Made by a program: the position numbers and the translations under genes. This document shows positions 38,602 through 47,652 of a DNA stretch of 64,000 bases, in pieces. The stretch's first letter is position 1; each line of letters starts with the position of its first letter. The notes below the pieces were generated by a model. The model saw only the letters and a program-made list of their open reading frames with translations, had not been told where the DNA came from and searched no databases. This stretch comes from Lysobacter changpingensis (GTDB lineage: Bacteria > Pseudomonadota > Gammaproteobacteria > Xanthomonadales > Xanthomonadaceae): contig NZ_JADWPE010000002.1 in NCBI RefSeq assembly GCF_017308985.1, forward strand, positions 1,054,001 through 1,118,000, written 5' to 3'.

Positions 38602-39108
38602 TCACGCCCGGCGCGGCAGCTTCCAGTCCGGTCGCACGAAGTGGCAGGTGTAGCCGGTCGGGTAGTGCTGCAGGTAATCCTGGTGCTCCGGCTCGGCTTC
38701 CCAGAACGGGCCGGCCGGCGACACTTCGGTCACCACCTTCCCCGGCCACAGGCCGGATGCATCGACGTCGGCGATGGTGTCTTCGGCCACGCGCTTCTGT
38801 TCGTCGTCCGTGTAGAAGATCGCCGAGCGGTAACTGGTGCCGATGTCGTTGCCCTGGCGGTTCTTCGTGGTCGGATCGTGGATCTGGAAGAAGAACTCCA
38901 GGATCTGCCGGTAACTGAGCTTGTCCGGATCGAACACGATCTCGATCGCCTCGGCATGGGTGCCGTGGTTGCGATAGGTGGCGTTGGGCACGTCGCCGCC
39001 GCTGTAGCCCACGCGCGTGGAGAGCACGCCGGGCATCGCGCGGATCAGCTCCTGCATGCCCCAGAAGCAGCCGCCGGCGAGCAGGGCGGTTTCGGTACGG
39101 GTGCTCAT
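38602..39108 (-). CDS. msrA: Peptide-methionine (S)-S-oxide reductase
   Basis: A 168-residue protein with start ATG 39108, preceded by GGAGGA. The catalytic motif GCFWG is at about residues 13-17, with [21 protein letters not shown] (Tyr, Glu region) and [19 protein letters not shown], all standard for MsrA. It repairs methionine-S-sulfoxide in proteins using thioredoxin. No signal peptide is evident, so it is cytoplasmic. The C-terminus [12 protein letters not shown] lacks extra resolving cysteines. Confidence 0.94.
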   Translation of the reverse strand: MSTRTETALLAGGCFWGMQELIRAMPGVLSTRVGYSGGDVPNATYRNHGTHAEAIEIVFDPDKLSYRQILEFFFQIHDPTTKNRQGNDIGTSYRSAIFYTDDEQKRVAEDTIADVDASGLWPGKVVTEVSPAGPFWEAEPEHQDYLQHYPTGYTCHFVRPDWKLPRRA

Positions 39109-39201
39109 GTGGTTCCTCCGGATCGATGGACGCGCCGGACGCATCGCATCCGGCCCCTCCACGATGGGGGCGCGACGAGCGACCCTCAAGCGCGCGGCGG
39201 C

Positions 39202-39450
39202 TCAGTAGCGGGACGGATCGTCCTGCTCGGGCGGCGTGGTCTCCGGCGGCGGATTCGACGCGCCCGGCGCGGTCGAATCGTTGCTTTGCGCTTCCGGCGC
39301 CGGTGCGCCGGGCTGCTCGGACTGCACCGGCTCGGACGCATCGCCCGACGTCGGCGGCGTGGTCGAGTTGCCGTCGCTTTCGCGGCGATCGCAGCCCGGC
39401 ATCGTCATCGCGACGCCCAGCAGGATCAACAGCACATGCATGCGGCTCAT
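39202..39450 (-). CDS. Small Pro/Ser/Glu-rich lipoprotein
   Basis: An 82-residue protein from ATG 39450 with AGGAGG upstream. The signal ends in a lipobox-like MTMPGC, so Cys20 is probably lipidated. The remaining 60 residues are almost entirely Pro, Ser, Thr, Glu, Ala and Gln (for example PPTSGDASEPVQ), suggesting a disordered surface or periplasmic tether. No family is recognised. Confidence 0.65.
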   Translation of the reverse strand: MSRMHVLLILLGVAMTMPGCDRRESDGNSTTPPTSGDASEPVQSEQPGAPAPEAQSNDSTAPGASNPPPETTPPEQDDPSRY

Positions 39451-39749
39451 CGTGTCCTCCTCGTCATGTCGATGGATGTCTTCCGTGCATCGGCGGGTTC
39501 GATGGAACCGCAGGGGTGTGCATGGAATCGTGAAGCCGGGACCCGGGACTCGCGAATGCGACCAGCGTTTGAGACCGGTTCGACGACGTGGCACGTCGAG
39601 CGACATCGTTCCCTTCGGGAACAATCTCCGTCCGAGTTCCGGATCCCGGCTTCGCAAACAGTGACGACCACGTGATCGCTCCGTTGCGTGGACGGCGCCG
39701 CGACGCGGGCGCTTCTAGATTTTCCCGACGACCTTCCATGGAGCGATCG

Positions 39750-41543
39750 ATGAACAGGACGAGACGACTGGCCTGCCTCGCACTGCTGGGCACGCTCGCC
39801 GCGCCCGCGTCCGCGCAGGACGAAAAGACCGAGACCCGGCAGAACGAAGCGAAGATCCTGCGTCCGGCGAAGATCGACGCCACGCCCGAGCGCATCGCGA
39901 GCCTGAAGGCCGCCGACGGCCTGGAAGCGAAGCCGTTCGCGACCGGACTGAAGAACGCGCGCATCCTCGTCGTCGCGCCCGACGGCACGGTATACGTGAG
40001 CCGCCGCGATCAGGGCGACGTGCTGATGCTGCGCGATGCGAACAGCGACGGCGTGGCCGACGGCGAACCCGCCGTCGTGGCCACGCGCCCGGGCGTGCAC
40101 GGTCTCGCGCTCCACGACGGCCGCATGTACATGGCGACGGTGAAGGAGATCTTCGTCGCCCCGGTGAATCCCGACGGCACGCTCGGCGAGGCGTCGATGC
40201 TGGTCGGCGACCTGCCCGACGGCGGCCAGCATCCCAACCGCACGCTCGCCTTCGGTCCCGACGGCATGCTGTACGTCAGCGTCGGTTCGACCTGCAACGC
40301 GTGCAACGAAACCCATCCCGAACACGCGACGATCCTGCGCATGACGCCCGACGGCAAGTCGCGCACGATCTTCGCCAGCGGCCTGCGCAACACGATCGGT
40401 TTCGGCTGGCATCCGACGACCGGCGAGATGTGGGGCGCCGACCACGGCATCGACCTGCTCGGCGACGACCAGCAGCAGGAGGAACTCAACAAGCTCGAGA
40501 TGGGAAAGCAGTACGGCTGGCCGCACGTGTACGGCAAGGGCGAGCTGAACGCGCAGAGCGCGCCGCCACCGGGCGGACTCACGCGCGAACAGTGGGCGAA
40601 GACCAGCACGCCGATGGCGATGGGCTACATCGCGCATTCGGCGCCGATGCAGATGGCGTTCCATCCCGGCGGCGGCGCGGTGCCGGCCGATTACGCGAAC
40701 GATGCCTTCATCGCGATGCGCGGCTCGTGGAACCGCAATCCCGCGTCCGGTTATGAAGTCGTGCGCGTGGACTTCGACGACAAGGGCCAGCCGCAGCGGA
40801 TGGAGCCGATCCTGACCGGCTTCCTCGTCGGTGGCGGGCAGCAGCATTTCGGCCGTCCGGTCGGCATGGCCGTCGCGAAGGACGGCGCGCTGCTGGTCGG
40901 CGACGACGTCAACGGCGTGATCTATCGCCTCGCCAGTCGCGACGGAAAGGGCGCGATGAAACCGATCTCGCCACCGGCCAGGGCGATGCAGGCGCAGGCG
41001 GCGAAGGGCATCGGCGTGCCGATCGCGATGCAGCGCAGGGAGACCGCGGCCAAGGGCGAACTCGCGGTCGAATCGCCGTCGTTCCCCGCGAACGGGCCGA
41101 TCCCCGCGAAACACAGCGAGTACAAGGACGGCCTGTCGCCCGCGCTGTCGTGGACCGCGGTGCCGGGCGCGAAGTCGTACGCGATCGTCATGGAAGACCC
41201 CGACGCGAAGCCGATCACGCCGTTCGTGCACTGGGTAGCCTGGAACATCCCGGCCGACGTGACGTCGCTGCCGGAAGGCCTGCAGGAGCAGATGCGCCTC
41301 ACCGAACCGGACGGAACGATGCAGGGCAGGACGAGCCGCGGCTCGGTCGGTTACTACGGCCCGCGTCCGCCGGTGGGCGACCCGCCGCATCACTACCACT
41401 TCCAGATCCTCGCGCTGGACACGATGCTCGACCTGCCGCCGGGCGCCGACCGCGACCAGTTGCTCGCCGCCGCGAAGGGCCACGTCATTGCGAAGGGTGA
41501 GCGCGTGGGGACGTACGGGCAGACGGACGCGCCTTTGAAGTGA
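39750..41543 (+). CDS. Fusion of PQQ-type sugar dehydrogenase domain and PEBP (YbhB/YbcL) domain, exported
   Basis: The protein has 597 residues; ATG 39750 is chosen because GGAG lies about 6 bases upstream and a signal peptide (LAAPASAQDE) follows. Residues about 50-410 form a six-bladed propeller of the soluble glucose/sorbosone dehydrogenase family, with HPNRTLAFGPDGMLYVSVGS, FGWHPTTGEMWGADHG and MRGSWNRNPASGYEV. Residues about 440-595 form a phosphatidylethanolamine-binding-protein domain, with LSWTAVPGAKSYAIVMEDPD, HWVAWNIPADV and GYYGPRPPVGDPPHHYHFQI. The first domain would oxidise a sugar or related alcohol with PQQ; the role of the second is unknown. The joint is in frame and without a stop. 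Confidence 0.88.
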   Translation: MNRTRRLACLALLGTLAAPASAQDEKTETRQNEAKILRPAKIDATPERIASLKAADGLEAKPFATGLKNARILVVAPDGTVYVSRRDQGDVLMLRDANSDGVADGEPAVVATRPGVHGLALHDGRMYMATVKEIFVAPVNPDGTLGEASMLVGDLPDGGQHPNRTLAFGPDGMLYVSVGSTCNACNETHPEHATILRMTPDGKSRTIFASGLRNTIGFGWHPTTGEMWGADHGIDLLGDDQQQEELNKLEMGKQYGWPHVYGKGELNAQSAPPPGGLTREQWAKTSTPMAMGYIAHSAPMQMAFHPGGGAVPADYANDAFIAMRGSWNRNPASGYEVVRVDFDDKGQPQRMEPILTGFLVGGGQQHFGRPVGMAVAKDGALLVGDDVNGVIYRLASRDGKGAMKPISPPARAMQAQAAKGIGVPIAMQRRETAAKGELAVESPSFPANGPIPAKHSEYKDGLSPALSWTAVPGAKSYAIVMEDPDAKPITPFVHWVAWNIPADVTSLPEGLQEQMRLTEPDGTMQGRTSRGSVGYYGPRPPVGDPPHHYHFQILALDTMLDLPPGADRDQLLAAAKGHVIAKGERVGTYGQTDAPLK

Positions 41544-41657
41544 CGCGCTGTCGAAGGAACGAGTAGCCAGGAACGGGAAACGAGAGGAGTGCGTGCGCTT
41601 GCACTCGGTCCCCGTTCCTCGTTCCTCGTTCCTCTTCAGTCGTTTATCGTTCCTCCC
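41544..41657. other. Intergenic low-complexity region
   Basis: It contains direct 7-base repeats of the cgttcct type and a partner aggaacg, able to form a loose hairpin between the sugar dehydrogenase fusion and the GGCT-like gene. No ribosome site is evident directly before ATG 41658, apart from a weak one. Confidence 0.4.
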
Positions 41658-42005
41658 ATGCCCACCGTCCACCTCTTCGTCTACGGCTCCCTCGCCCCCG
41701 GCCGCGCCAACGCGCACGTGCTCGCCGGCATTCCCGGGCAATGGCGGCCGGCCACGGTGACGGGGACGCTGCACGCGCAGGGCTGGGGCGCGGCGTTGGG
41801 TTATCCGGGGCTGGTGCTCGATCCGAACGGCGACGACGTGGCGGGCCTGGTGTTCACCTCCGACGAACTGCCCGCGCACTGGCCGCGCCTGGACGAATTC
41901 GAAGGCGACGGCTACGCGCGCGTGATCACCGCCGCGCGCCTGGCCGACGGCACCCTCGTCCAGGCGCACGTCTACTGCCTCGCAGCGACGCCGGGCGCGG
42001 CCTGA
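41658..42005 (+). CDS. Gamma-glutamylcyclotransferase-like (YtfP/AIG2 family) protein
   Basis: A 115-residue cytoplasmic protein. The family N-terminus is HLFVYGSLAPGRANAHVL, forming the substrate loop with YGSL, and the catalytic-type Glu appears in LDEFEGDGYARV. Such proteins cyclise gamma-glutamylamines or related compounds to 5-oxoproline, though many bacterial members are untested. The longer frame from 41589 has no family similarity and lies in low-complexity DNA, so ATG 41658 is used. The next gene begins 69 bases downstream. Confidence 0.82.
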   Translation: MPTVHLFVYGSLAPGRANAHVLAGIPGQWRPATVTGTLHAQGWGAALGYPGLVLDPNGDDVAGLVFTSDELPAHWPRLDEFEGDGYARVITAARLADGTLVQAHVYCLAATPGAA

Positions 42006-42074
42006 TGCCGGCGACTTGATCCCGCATCGCCCCGGCAGGCACCATGCGGCGCATCCGCGACGCGGGAGGCCGCC

Positions 42075-43622
42075 ATGGCGATGCCCGAAGACGAAAGCCG
42101 CGTGCCGCCGGGCATCGGCGACGATCACGACGACGATCCCGCCCACGCGCACGGCCTGACGCAACTGATCCGGCGCTCGCTCGGCGGCGTCGGATCGCTC
42201 GCGCGCAGGTTGCTGCTCGGTATCGTCGTGCTGGTCGTCGCGCTGATCGGCATCCGCGCGTACCTGTCCACGCAGGGCCCGCCGCTGCGGCCGTGGCAGA
42301 CGATCGTGCCGGAGGAACCCACCGCCGAGGCCATCGCCAGGATGGACTGGCGCGCGTACACGGAAGCCGAAGCCGCTATCTTCGACGACGTGCATCGCAA
42401 GCTGCAGGCGAAGCTCGTCGCCGCCGATCGCACGCCGCTCAACCGCTATCACGACGCGAGCCTGACCTCGCCGCTGCGTTTCGAGCGCGACTGGAACCGT
42501 TCCTTCGTGCTCGAACCCGACGGCGAGCCGCGCGGCGTCGCGGTGATGCTGCACGGCCTCACCGATTCGCCGTACAGCATGCGCAGCCTCGCCGAGCTGT
42601 GTCGCGCGCGCGGCTTCGTCGTGCTGGTGCCGCGCCTGCCCGGCCACGGCACCGTGCCCGCCGCGCTCACGCGCACGGGCCGCGAGGAATGGAACGCGGT
42701 CGTCGCCATGACGATCCGCGAAGCGCAGGAGCGCGCCGGCGAGGAACGCCCGATCCATCTCGTCGGTTACTCCAACGGCGCCGCGCTCGCGCTGCTGCAC
42801 GAGCTGCGCTGGATCGGTCGCGGGCATCGCAGCGACGTGGAGCGCATCGTGCTGCTCTCGCCGATGATCGAGGTCAACCGCTTCGCACGCTACGCCGGGC
42901 TCGCCGGCGTGCCGGCGTTCTTCAGCCGGTACGCGAAATCCGCGTGGCTCGACCTGCTGCCGGAATACAACCCGTTCAAGTACAACTCCTTCCCGGTGCG
43001 CGCGGCGCGCGAGTCCTACCTCGTCACCGCCGACCTGCAGAAGGCGCTGGAATCCGTATCACGCGGCAATCGCATGCAGCACATGCCGCCGGTCCTCGCG
43101 TTCCAGTCCGTCGTGGACGACACGGTTTCCGCGCGCGCGGTGATGACGCGGCTGTTCGACGCGCTGCCCGACAACGGCAGCGAGCTGGTGCTGTTCGACG
43201 TGAACCGCAGCCGGGTGATGTCGCCGATGCTGCGGCCGAACGCGACTGGCTGGACGCGCGACGTGCTGCGCCAGCCGCGCGACTATGCGCTGACCGTGCT
43301 GGGCGCGGCCTCGCCGGACGATCCGGCGGTGCTGGCGCGTTCGCGCGCGGCCCATGCCGCCGCGATCACCGCGCATCCCATCGGCATCGCGTACCCGGCC
43401 GAGGTGTATTCGCTGTCGCACGTCGCGCTGCCGTTCGCCGACGACGATCCCCTGTACGGGCTGCATCCGAAGGCCCACGAGGGCCTGCACCTGGGCGCCG
43501 TGGCGGTGCGCGGCGAGCGCAACGCGCTGCTGGTCTCGCAGGATGCGCTGGGGCGGCTGGGAAGCAATCCGTTCCACGCGTACATGCTGGGGCGGATCGC
43601 GGCGACGCTCGCTGCGCGCTAG
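42075..43622 (+). CDS. Membrane-anchored alpha/beta hydrolase
   Basis: A 515-residue protein. An acidic, His-rich N-terminal tail (GDDHDDDPAHAHG) precedes one membrane helix at about residues 43-61, which probably anchors the hydrolase in the inner membrane. The hydrolase fold shows the oxyanion segment VAVMLHGLTDSPYSMR and the nucleophile elbow HLVGYSNGAALA (Ser in GxSxG) near residue 235; a candidate acid is in QSVVDDTVSARAV. An ester or lipid substrate is plausible. Similar two-part hydrolases occur in Xanthomonadaceae, but I do not know a function. Confidence 0.8.
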   Translation: MAMPEDESRVPPGIGDDHDDDPAHAHGLTQLIRRSLGGVGSLARRLLLGIVVLVVALIGIRAYLSTQGPPLRPWQTIVPEEPTAEAIARMDWRAYTEAEAAIFDDVHRKLQAKLVAADRTPLNRYHDASLTSPLRFERDWNRSFVLEPDGEPRGVAVMLHGLTDSPYSMRSLAELCRARGFVVLVPRLPGHGTVPAALTRTGREEWNAVVAMTIREAQERAGEERPIHLVGYSNGAALALLHELRWIGRGHRSDVERIVLLSPMIEVNRFARYAGLAGVPAFFSRYAKSAWLDLLPEYNPFKYNSFPVRAARESYLVTADLQKALESVSRGNRMQHMPPVLAFQSVVDDTVSARAVMTRLFDALPDNGSELVLFDVNRSRVMSPMLRPNATGWTRDVLRQPRDYALTVLGAASPDDPAVLARSRAAHAAAITAHPIGIAYPAEVYSLSHVALPFADDDPLYGLHPKAHEGLHLGAVAVRGERNALLVSQDALGRLGSNPFHAYMLGRIAATLAAR

Positions 43623-43628
43623 TCGCGC

Positions 43629-43833
43629 GCTTGCCCTTGCAGCACGGATAAGCGAGGCGCACGCGGGTCGTGCGAGGGGCTCCCCGGGTGCGCTTCGCTT
43701 ACCCGGGCTACAAAAGCGACAGCGCCTTCGCCGTTGACGCACACCTTCGCGGGTCGTGCGAGGGGCTCCCCGGGTGCGCTTCGCTTACCTGGGCTACAAA
43801 AGCGACAGCGCCTTCGCCGTTGACGCACACCTT
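43629..43833. repeat. Degenerate palindromic repeat plus tandem duplication of an 86-bp unit
   Basis: The segment 43662-43747 (starting cgcgggtcgtgcgaggggct, holding one repeat arm and gcgacagcgccttcgccgtt) is repeated almost exactly at 43748-43833; the second copy has acctgggc for acccgggc. A diverged left arm (gcacggataagcgaggcgca) precedes it. No gene is seen in 43623-43978 beyond this and the regulatory site at 43879. Confidence 0.85.
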
Positions 43834-43878
43834 GCCGATCGTGTCGGCAAGCGCGACGCGCGTCGCACGCACGCCATG

Positions 43879-43900
43879 CGTCACCCGCGCGTCATGCCGG
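43879..43900 (+). promoter_or_regulatory. Possible Pho box upstream of the receptor-PLC-PHP operon
   Basis: Two 11-base direct repeats, CGTCACCCGCG and CGTCATGCCGG, are joined head to tail. PhoB boxes are 11-base direct repeats of CTGTCAT plus an AT-rich spacer; spacing and the GTCA core fit, the spacer is GC-rich instead. It lies 79 bases upstream of ATG 43979. Confidence 0.4.
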
Positions 43901-43978
43901 TTTAAGAATTCGTTCCGAACATCGCGGACTTTTCATGCATCCCGATGCGCCGCATCGGTCACCAGGGAAACGTCCGCA

Positions 43979-46552
43979 ATGACCCGCAAGCCACACGCGC
44001 GCCGCCGCGCGTTCCGCCACGCCCTCACGCTCGCCGTCGCCACGGCGCTGTTTTCGCCGGCCTTTGCGACCGCGCATGCGCAGACCGCCGCGACGCCCGA
44101 CGGCAGCCGCGAAGCCACCGAACTCGACGCGGTGATCGTTACCGGCCGCTCCGGCATCCAGGAGCGCAGCAAGGCCGAAACCAGCTATTCGGTCACGCGC
44201 ATCGACGAGGAACGCCTGCGCATGCAGGCGCCGACCTCGGTGACCGAAGCGATGAAATCCGTGCCGGGCTTCTGGGTTGAAGCCTCCGGCGGCGAGGCCT
44301 CGGGCAACATCCGCGCGCGCGGCATCCCGGTGGACGGCTTCGGTTCGGTGAACCTGCTCGAGGACGGCATGCCGGTGCAGCACGATCCCGCGCTGGGCTA
44401 CCTCAACGCCGACCAGGTGTTCCGCCTGGACGAAACCATCGAACGCGTGGAGGTCGTGCGCGGCGGTCCGTCGTCGGTGTTCTACTCCAACGCGCCGGCG
44501 GGCGCGATCAACTTCGTGCCGCGCGTGGTCGGCGACGAGGCCGAAGGCATCGTGAAGTACACCTGGGGCGATTACGGCCTGGGCCGGCTCGACTTCTTCT
44601 ACGGCACGCCGCTGGGCGCGGGCGACTGGAAGCTCGGCGTCGGCGGCTTCTACCGCCAGGACGACGGCATCCGCGATCCCGGCTTCCACGCGAACAAGGG
44701 CGGCCAGTTCCGCGTGAACCTGAGCCGCGCGTTCGAACGCGGCGACATGATGTTCGACTTCAAGCGTGTCGACGACAACGTGATGCTGTACCTGGGCATC
44801 CCGATGCGCACCTACGCCGATGGCGAGATCCGCGCCGTGCCCGGTTTCGACGGCAACCACGGCACCATGGCCGGCCCGGAGACCGAGCGCCTGGGCCTGC
44901 GCATGGGCGATGGCTCGTACTACGACTTCGACAACGCGATCGGCACCGGCATCGAGCGCGACCAGTACACGTTCAAGTTCAACTACGACCTCGGCGCGGG
45001 CTTCCGGCTCGCCGAATCGCTGCGCTACAGCACGACCGACACCACGCGCAACGGCGTGTATCCGCTGCAGCTGCAGGGTGCGGCGCAGTGGCTCGACAGC
45101 GCCGACGCGCGCCGCGCGCTGGCTTCGGTGCCGGGCGCGACGGACCTTCGCCTGGTGTACGCGAACGATCCCACGCAGACCTTCGACGTCGCCAACCAGA
45201 ACGGCAACGGCCTGCTGGTCGTCGGCGGCCTGCGCGGCATCACCGCGCCGGTGAACGAGCTGACCAACGACACGCGCGTGATGCGCCGCTTCGAGTCGGG
45301 CACGCAGAGCCACGACGTCACCTTCGGCTATTACTACGCGAAGTTCGACCAGGATTTCGACCGCTATTCGTCGAACGTGCTGCTCGACGTGCGCGACAAC
45401 GCACGCCTGCTCGACCTGGTCGCGCTCGACGCGCAGGGAAATCCGATCCGCACGATCACCGAAGGCGGCATCTTCCGCAACGGCTACGAGTGGGAGAACG
45501 CGAGCGGACGCTCGACCACGCACGCGTTCTACCTCTCCGACGAGTGGCAGGTGACCGACGCGTTGCGCCTGGACGCGGGCGTGCGCCACGAGGAAGTGAA
45601 CGTCGAAGGCTGGATGGAAGTGCGCACCACCGCCGACCTGGGCACGTTCCCGGATTCGAACATGCTCACCGGCTCGGGCCAGTACGTCTCCTACGACGAA
45701 AGCTTCAGCAAGACCGGCTGGACGTTCGGCGCGAACTACCAGTTCTCGCCGTACCAGGGCGTGTTCGCGCGCTGGACGTCGGCGTTCCGCCTGCCGAACC
45801 TGGGCAGCTACATCACGCGCTGGTCGAACTGCACGGTGAGCGCGATCGAGGCCTGCGTCAACGCCAACTCGAACAAACCCATCACGCAGACCATGGACCT
45901 GGCCGAGGCCGGCTACAAGTTCACCCACCAGAACCTGGACCTGTACGCCACCGCGTTCTACACGAAGTACGACAACGTCGGCTTCAGCAACTCGGTGTTC
46001 GATCTCAGCGGCACCGTGCAGCGCGTCGAGCAGGGCTATGCGGCGACAAAGACCCATGGCATCGAGCTGGAGGCGGCGTGGTATCCGGTCGACTGGTTCG
46101 ACATGCAGGTCACCGCGACCCTGCAGGAACCGGAGTACGACGACCTGCGCTACACCGAATCGGTCAACGGATCGCCGGTGATCCGCGACTACGTCGGCAA
46201 CCAGCTGATCCGCGTGCCGAAGCAGAGCCTGCGCGTGGTGCCGGGCGTGAACCTGCTCGACCAGCGCCTGCGCCTGCAACTCGCGTACGAGTACCAGGGC
46301 GAGCGCTTCGTCGACACCGCCAACAGCGTGCGCCTGCCGTCGTACGACGTGTGGAGCGCGAGCGCGCGTTACGACCTGACGCCGCAGTGGTCGCTGTTCG
46401 GCTACGTCGACAACATCGACAACTCGCTGGGCCTGACCGAAGGCAACCCACGCGCGGGCGAACTCGCCAACGCCGATGCCGGCGCGAACACCTTCATCGC
46501 GCGCCCGGTGCTGGGCCGTTCGTATCGCCTCGCCGTGATGTACAGGTTCTGA
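43979..46552 (+). CDS. TonB-dependent receptor linked to phosphoester genes
   Basis: An 857-residue outer-membrane receptor. ATG 43979 starts an Arg-rich leader with signal cleavage near TAHAQTA. The TonB box-like ELDAVIVTGRS is followed by a plug domain with TSVTEAMKSVPGFWVEASGG, GNIRARGIPVDGFG and VEVVRGGPSSVFYSNAPAGA. The barrel ends GRSYRLAVMYRF with a terminal Phe. It belongs to a FecA/siderophore-like receptor type in overall style, but its stop overlaps the phospholipase gene (TGATG), so the operon context argues for a phosphorylated or inositol-type ligand rather than iron alone. Confidence 0.87.
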   Translation: MTRKPHARRRAFRHALTLAVATALFSPAFATAHAQTAATPDGSREATELDAVIVTGRSGIQERSKAETSYSVTRIDEERLRMQAPTSVTEAMKSVPGFWVEASGGEASGNIRARGIPVDGFGSVNLLEDGMPVQHDPALGYLNADQVFRLDETIERVEVVRGGPSSVFYSNAPAGAINFVPRVVGDEAEGIVKYTWGDYGLGRLDFFYGTPLGAGDWKLGVGGFYRQDDGIRDPGFHANKGGQFRVNLSRAFERGDMMFDFKRVDDNVMLYLGIPMRTYADGEIRAVPGFDGNHGTMAGPETERLGLRMGDGSYYDFDNAIGTGIERDQYTFKFNYDLGAGFRLAESLRYSTTDTTRNGVYPLQLQGAAQWLDSADARRALASVPGATDLRLVYANDPTQTFDVANQNGNGLLVVGGLRGITAPVNELTNDTRVMRRFESGTQSHDVTFGYYYAKFDQDFDRYSSNVLLDVRDNARLLDLVALDAQGNPIRTITEGGIFRNGYEWENASGRSTTHAFYLSDEWQVTDALRLDAGVRHEEVNVEGWMEVRTTADLGTFPDSNMLTGSGQYVSYDESFSKTGWTFGANYQFSPYQGVFARWTSAFRLPNLGSYITRWSNCTVSAIEACVNANSNKPITQTMDLAEAGYKFTHQNLDLYATAFYTKYDNVGFSNSVFDLSGTVQRVEQGYAATKTHGIELEAAWYPVDWFDMQVTATLQEPEYDDLRYTESVNGSPVIRDYVGNQLIRVPKQSLRVVPGVNLLDQRLRLQLAYEYQGERFVDTANSVRLPSYDVWSASARYDLTPQWSLFGYVDNIDNSLGLTEGNPRAGELANADAGANTFIARPVLGRSYRLAVMYRF

Positions 46553-47652
46553 TGCGAAACGCTTTCGCGCTGGCGATCGCGACGCTGGGGGCGGTCCTGC
46601 CATGGACCGCCTCCGCGTGCGATCTGGAACGCCCTTCCGGCATCGCGCCGTGCACGCGCGCGGCGGTGGACGCGCTGCCGATGCAGGCGGTGCAGGCCAT
46701 CGGCACGCACAACAGCTACAAGCGCGCGATTCCGGCCGATGAACTCGCCGCGCATCGCGCCGTCGACGCGCACGGTGCGGACGGGCTCGACTACGCGCAT
46801 CCGCCGTTGCGCGAACAGCTCGACGCGGGCCTGCGCGCGCTCGAACTGGACGTCTACCACGACCCCGACGGCGGCCGGTACGTCGCACCGCCCGGCGCGC
46901 ATCGCCGGGGGTTCGCGACGCCGCCATGGCGGGCGGACGACCTGGCCCGCATGCGTGCACCGGGGTTCAAGGTCATGCACCTGCACGACATCGATTTCCG
47001 CAGCCACTGCGTGGGCTTCACGCAGTGCCTGCGCGAGGTCGGCGAGTGGTCGCGCGCGCACCCGTGGCACGCGCCGGTCATGATCTCGATCAACGCGAAG
47101 GACGGCGCCGGCGGACCGGGTTCGGTCGCCGTGCTGCCGTTCGATGCCGCCGCGTTCGACGCACTGGATGCGGAAGTGCGCGCCGCGTTGCCCGCGTCGC
47201 AACGCTTCGAACCCGCGCAGCTGCGTGGAGGCACCTGGCCGACGTTGGGCGCGATGCGCGGCAAGGTTTTCCTCGTGCTCGACGAATCGCCGGCGAAGAG
47301 CGCCGTCTACCGCTCGCGGGCGGCGGCGCCGGCGCTGTTCGTCGCCGGCGACGACAGCGCGTTCCTCGTGCTGAACGACCCCGTCGAACAGCGCGACGCG
47401 ATCCGCGAGGCGCTGGACGCCGGCCGTCTGGTGCGCACGCGCGCCGACGCGGACACGCGCGAAGCGCGCGCGAGCGACACACGGCGACGCGACGCCGCGT
47501 TCGAAAGCGGCGCGCAGTTCGTATCGACCGATTACCCCCACGCCGATCCGCGCTGGCCGCGGTATCGCGTCGAGTTCCCCGAAGGCGGCTTCGTCCGGTG
47601 CCGCCCCGGACACGCGCAGTGCGCGGCCCTGGAGACGAACGATGAGAATTGA
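46552..47652 (+). CDS. Ca2+-dependent phosphoinositide-specific phospholipase C-like protein, exported
   Basis: A 366-residue protein with a signal peptide (LPWTASAC). The catalytic region includes QAIGTHNSYKRAIP with the first catalytic His and ALELDVYHDPDGG with acidic metal ligands; MHLHDIDFRSHC carries further His residues. This matches the Ca2+-dependent PI-PLC family rather than the shorter metal-free Bacillus type. It would hydrolyse phosphodiester bonds in inositol lipids or related molecules outside the cytoplasm. It begins at the last base of the receptor stop codon and overlaps the PHP gene by 11 bases. Confidence 0.85.
   Translation: MRNAFALAIATLGAVLPWTASACDLERPSGIAPCTRAAVDALPMQAVQAIGTHNSYKRAIPADELAAHRAVDAHGADGLDYAHPPLREQLDAGLRALELDVYHDPDGGRYVAPPGAHRRGFATPPWRADDLARMRAPGFKVMHLHDIDFRSHCVGFTQCLREVGEWSRAHPWHAPVMISINAKDGAGGPGSVAVLPFDAAAFDALDAEVRAALPASQRFEPAQLRGGTWPTLGAMRGKVFLVLDESPAKSAVYRSRAAAPALFVAGDDSAFLVLNDPVEQRDAIREALDAGRLVRTRADADTREARASDTRRRDAAFESGAQFVSTDYPHADPRWPRYRVEFPEGGFVRCRPGHAQCAALETNDEN

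Noticed and set aside
13311-43833. Regularly recurring palindromes considered as a CRISPR array
   Set aside because: Copies are scattered over kilobases or in a three-unit tandem with near-identical spacers, and no cas genes are present; this is a REP-like family.
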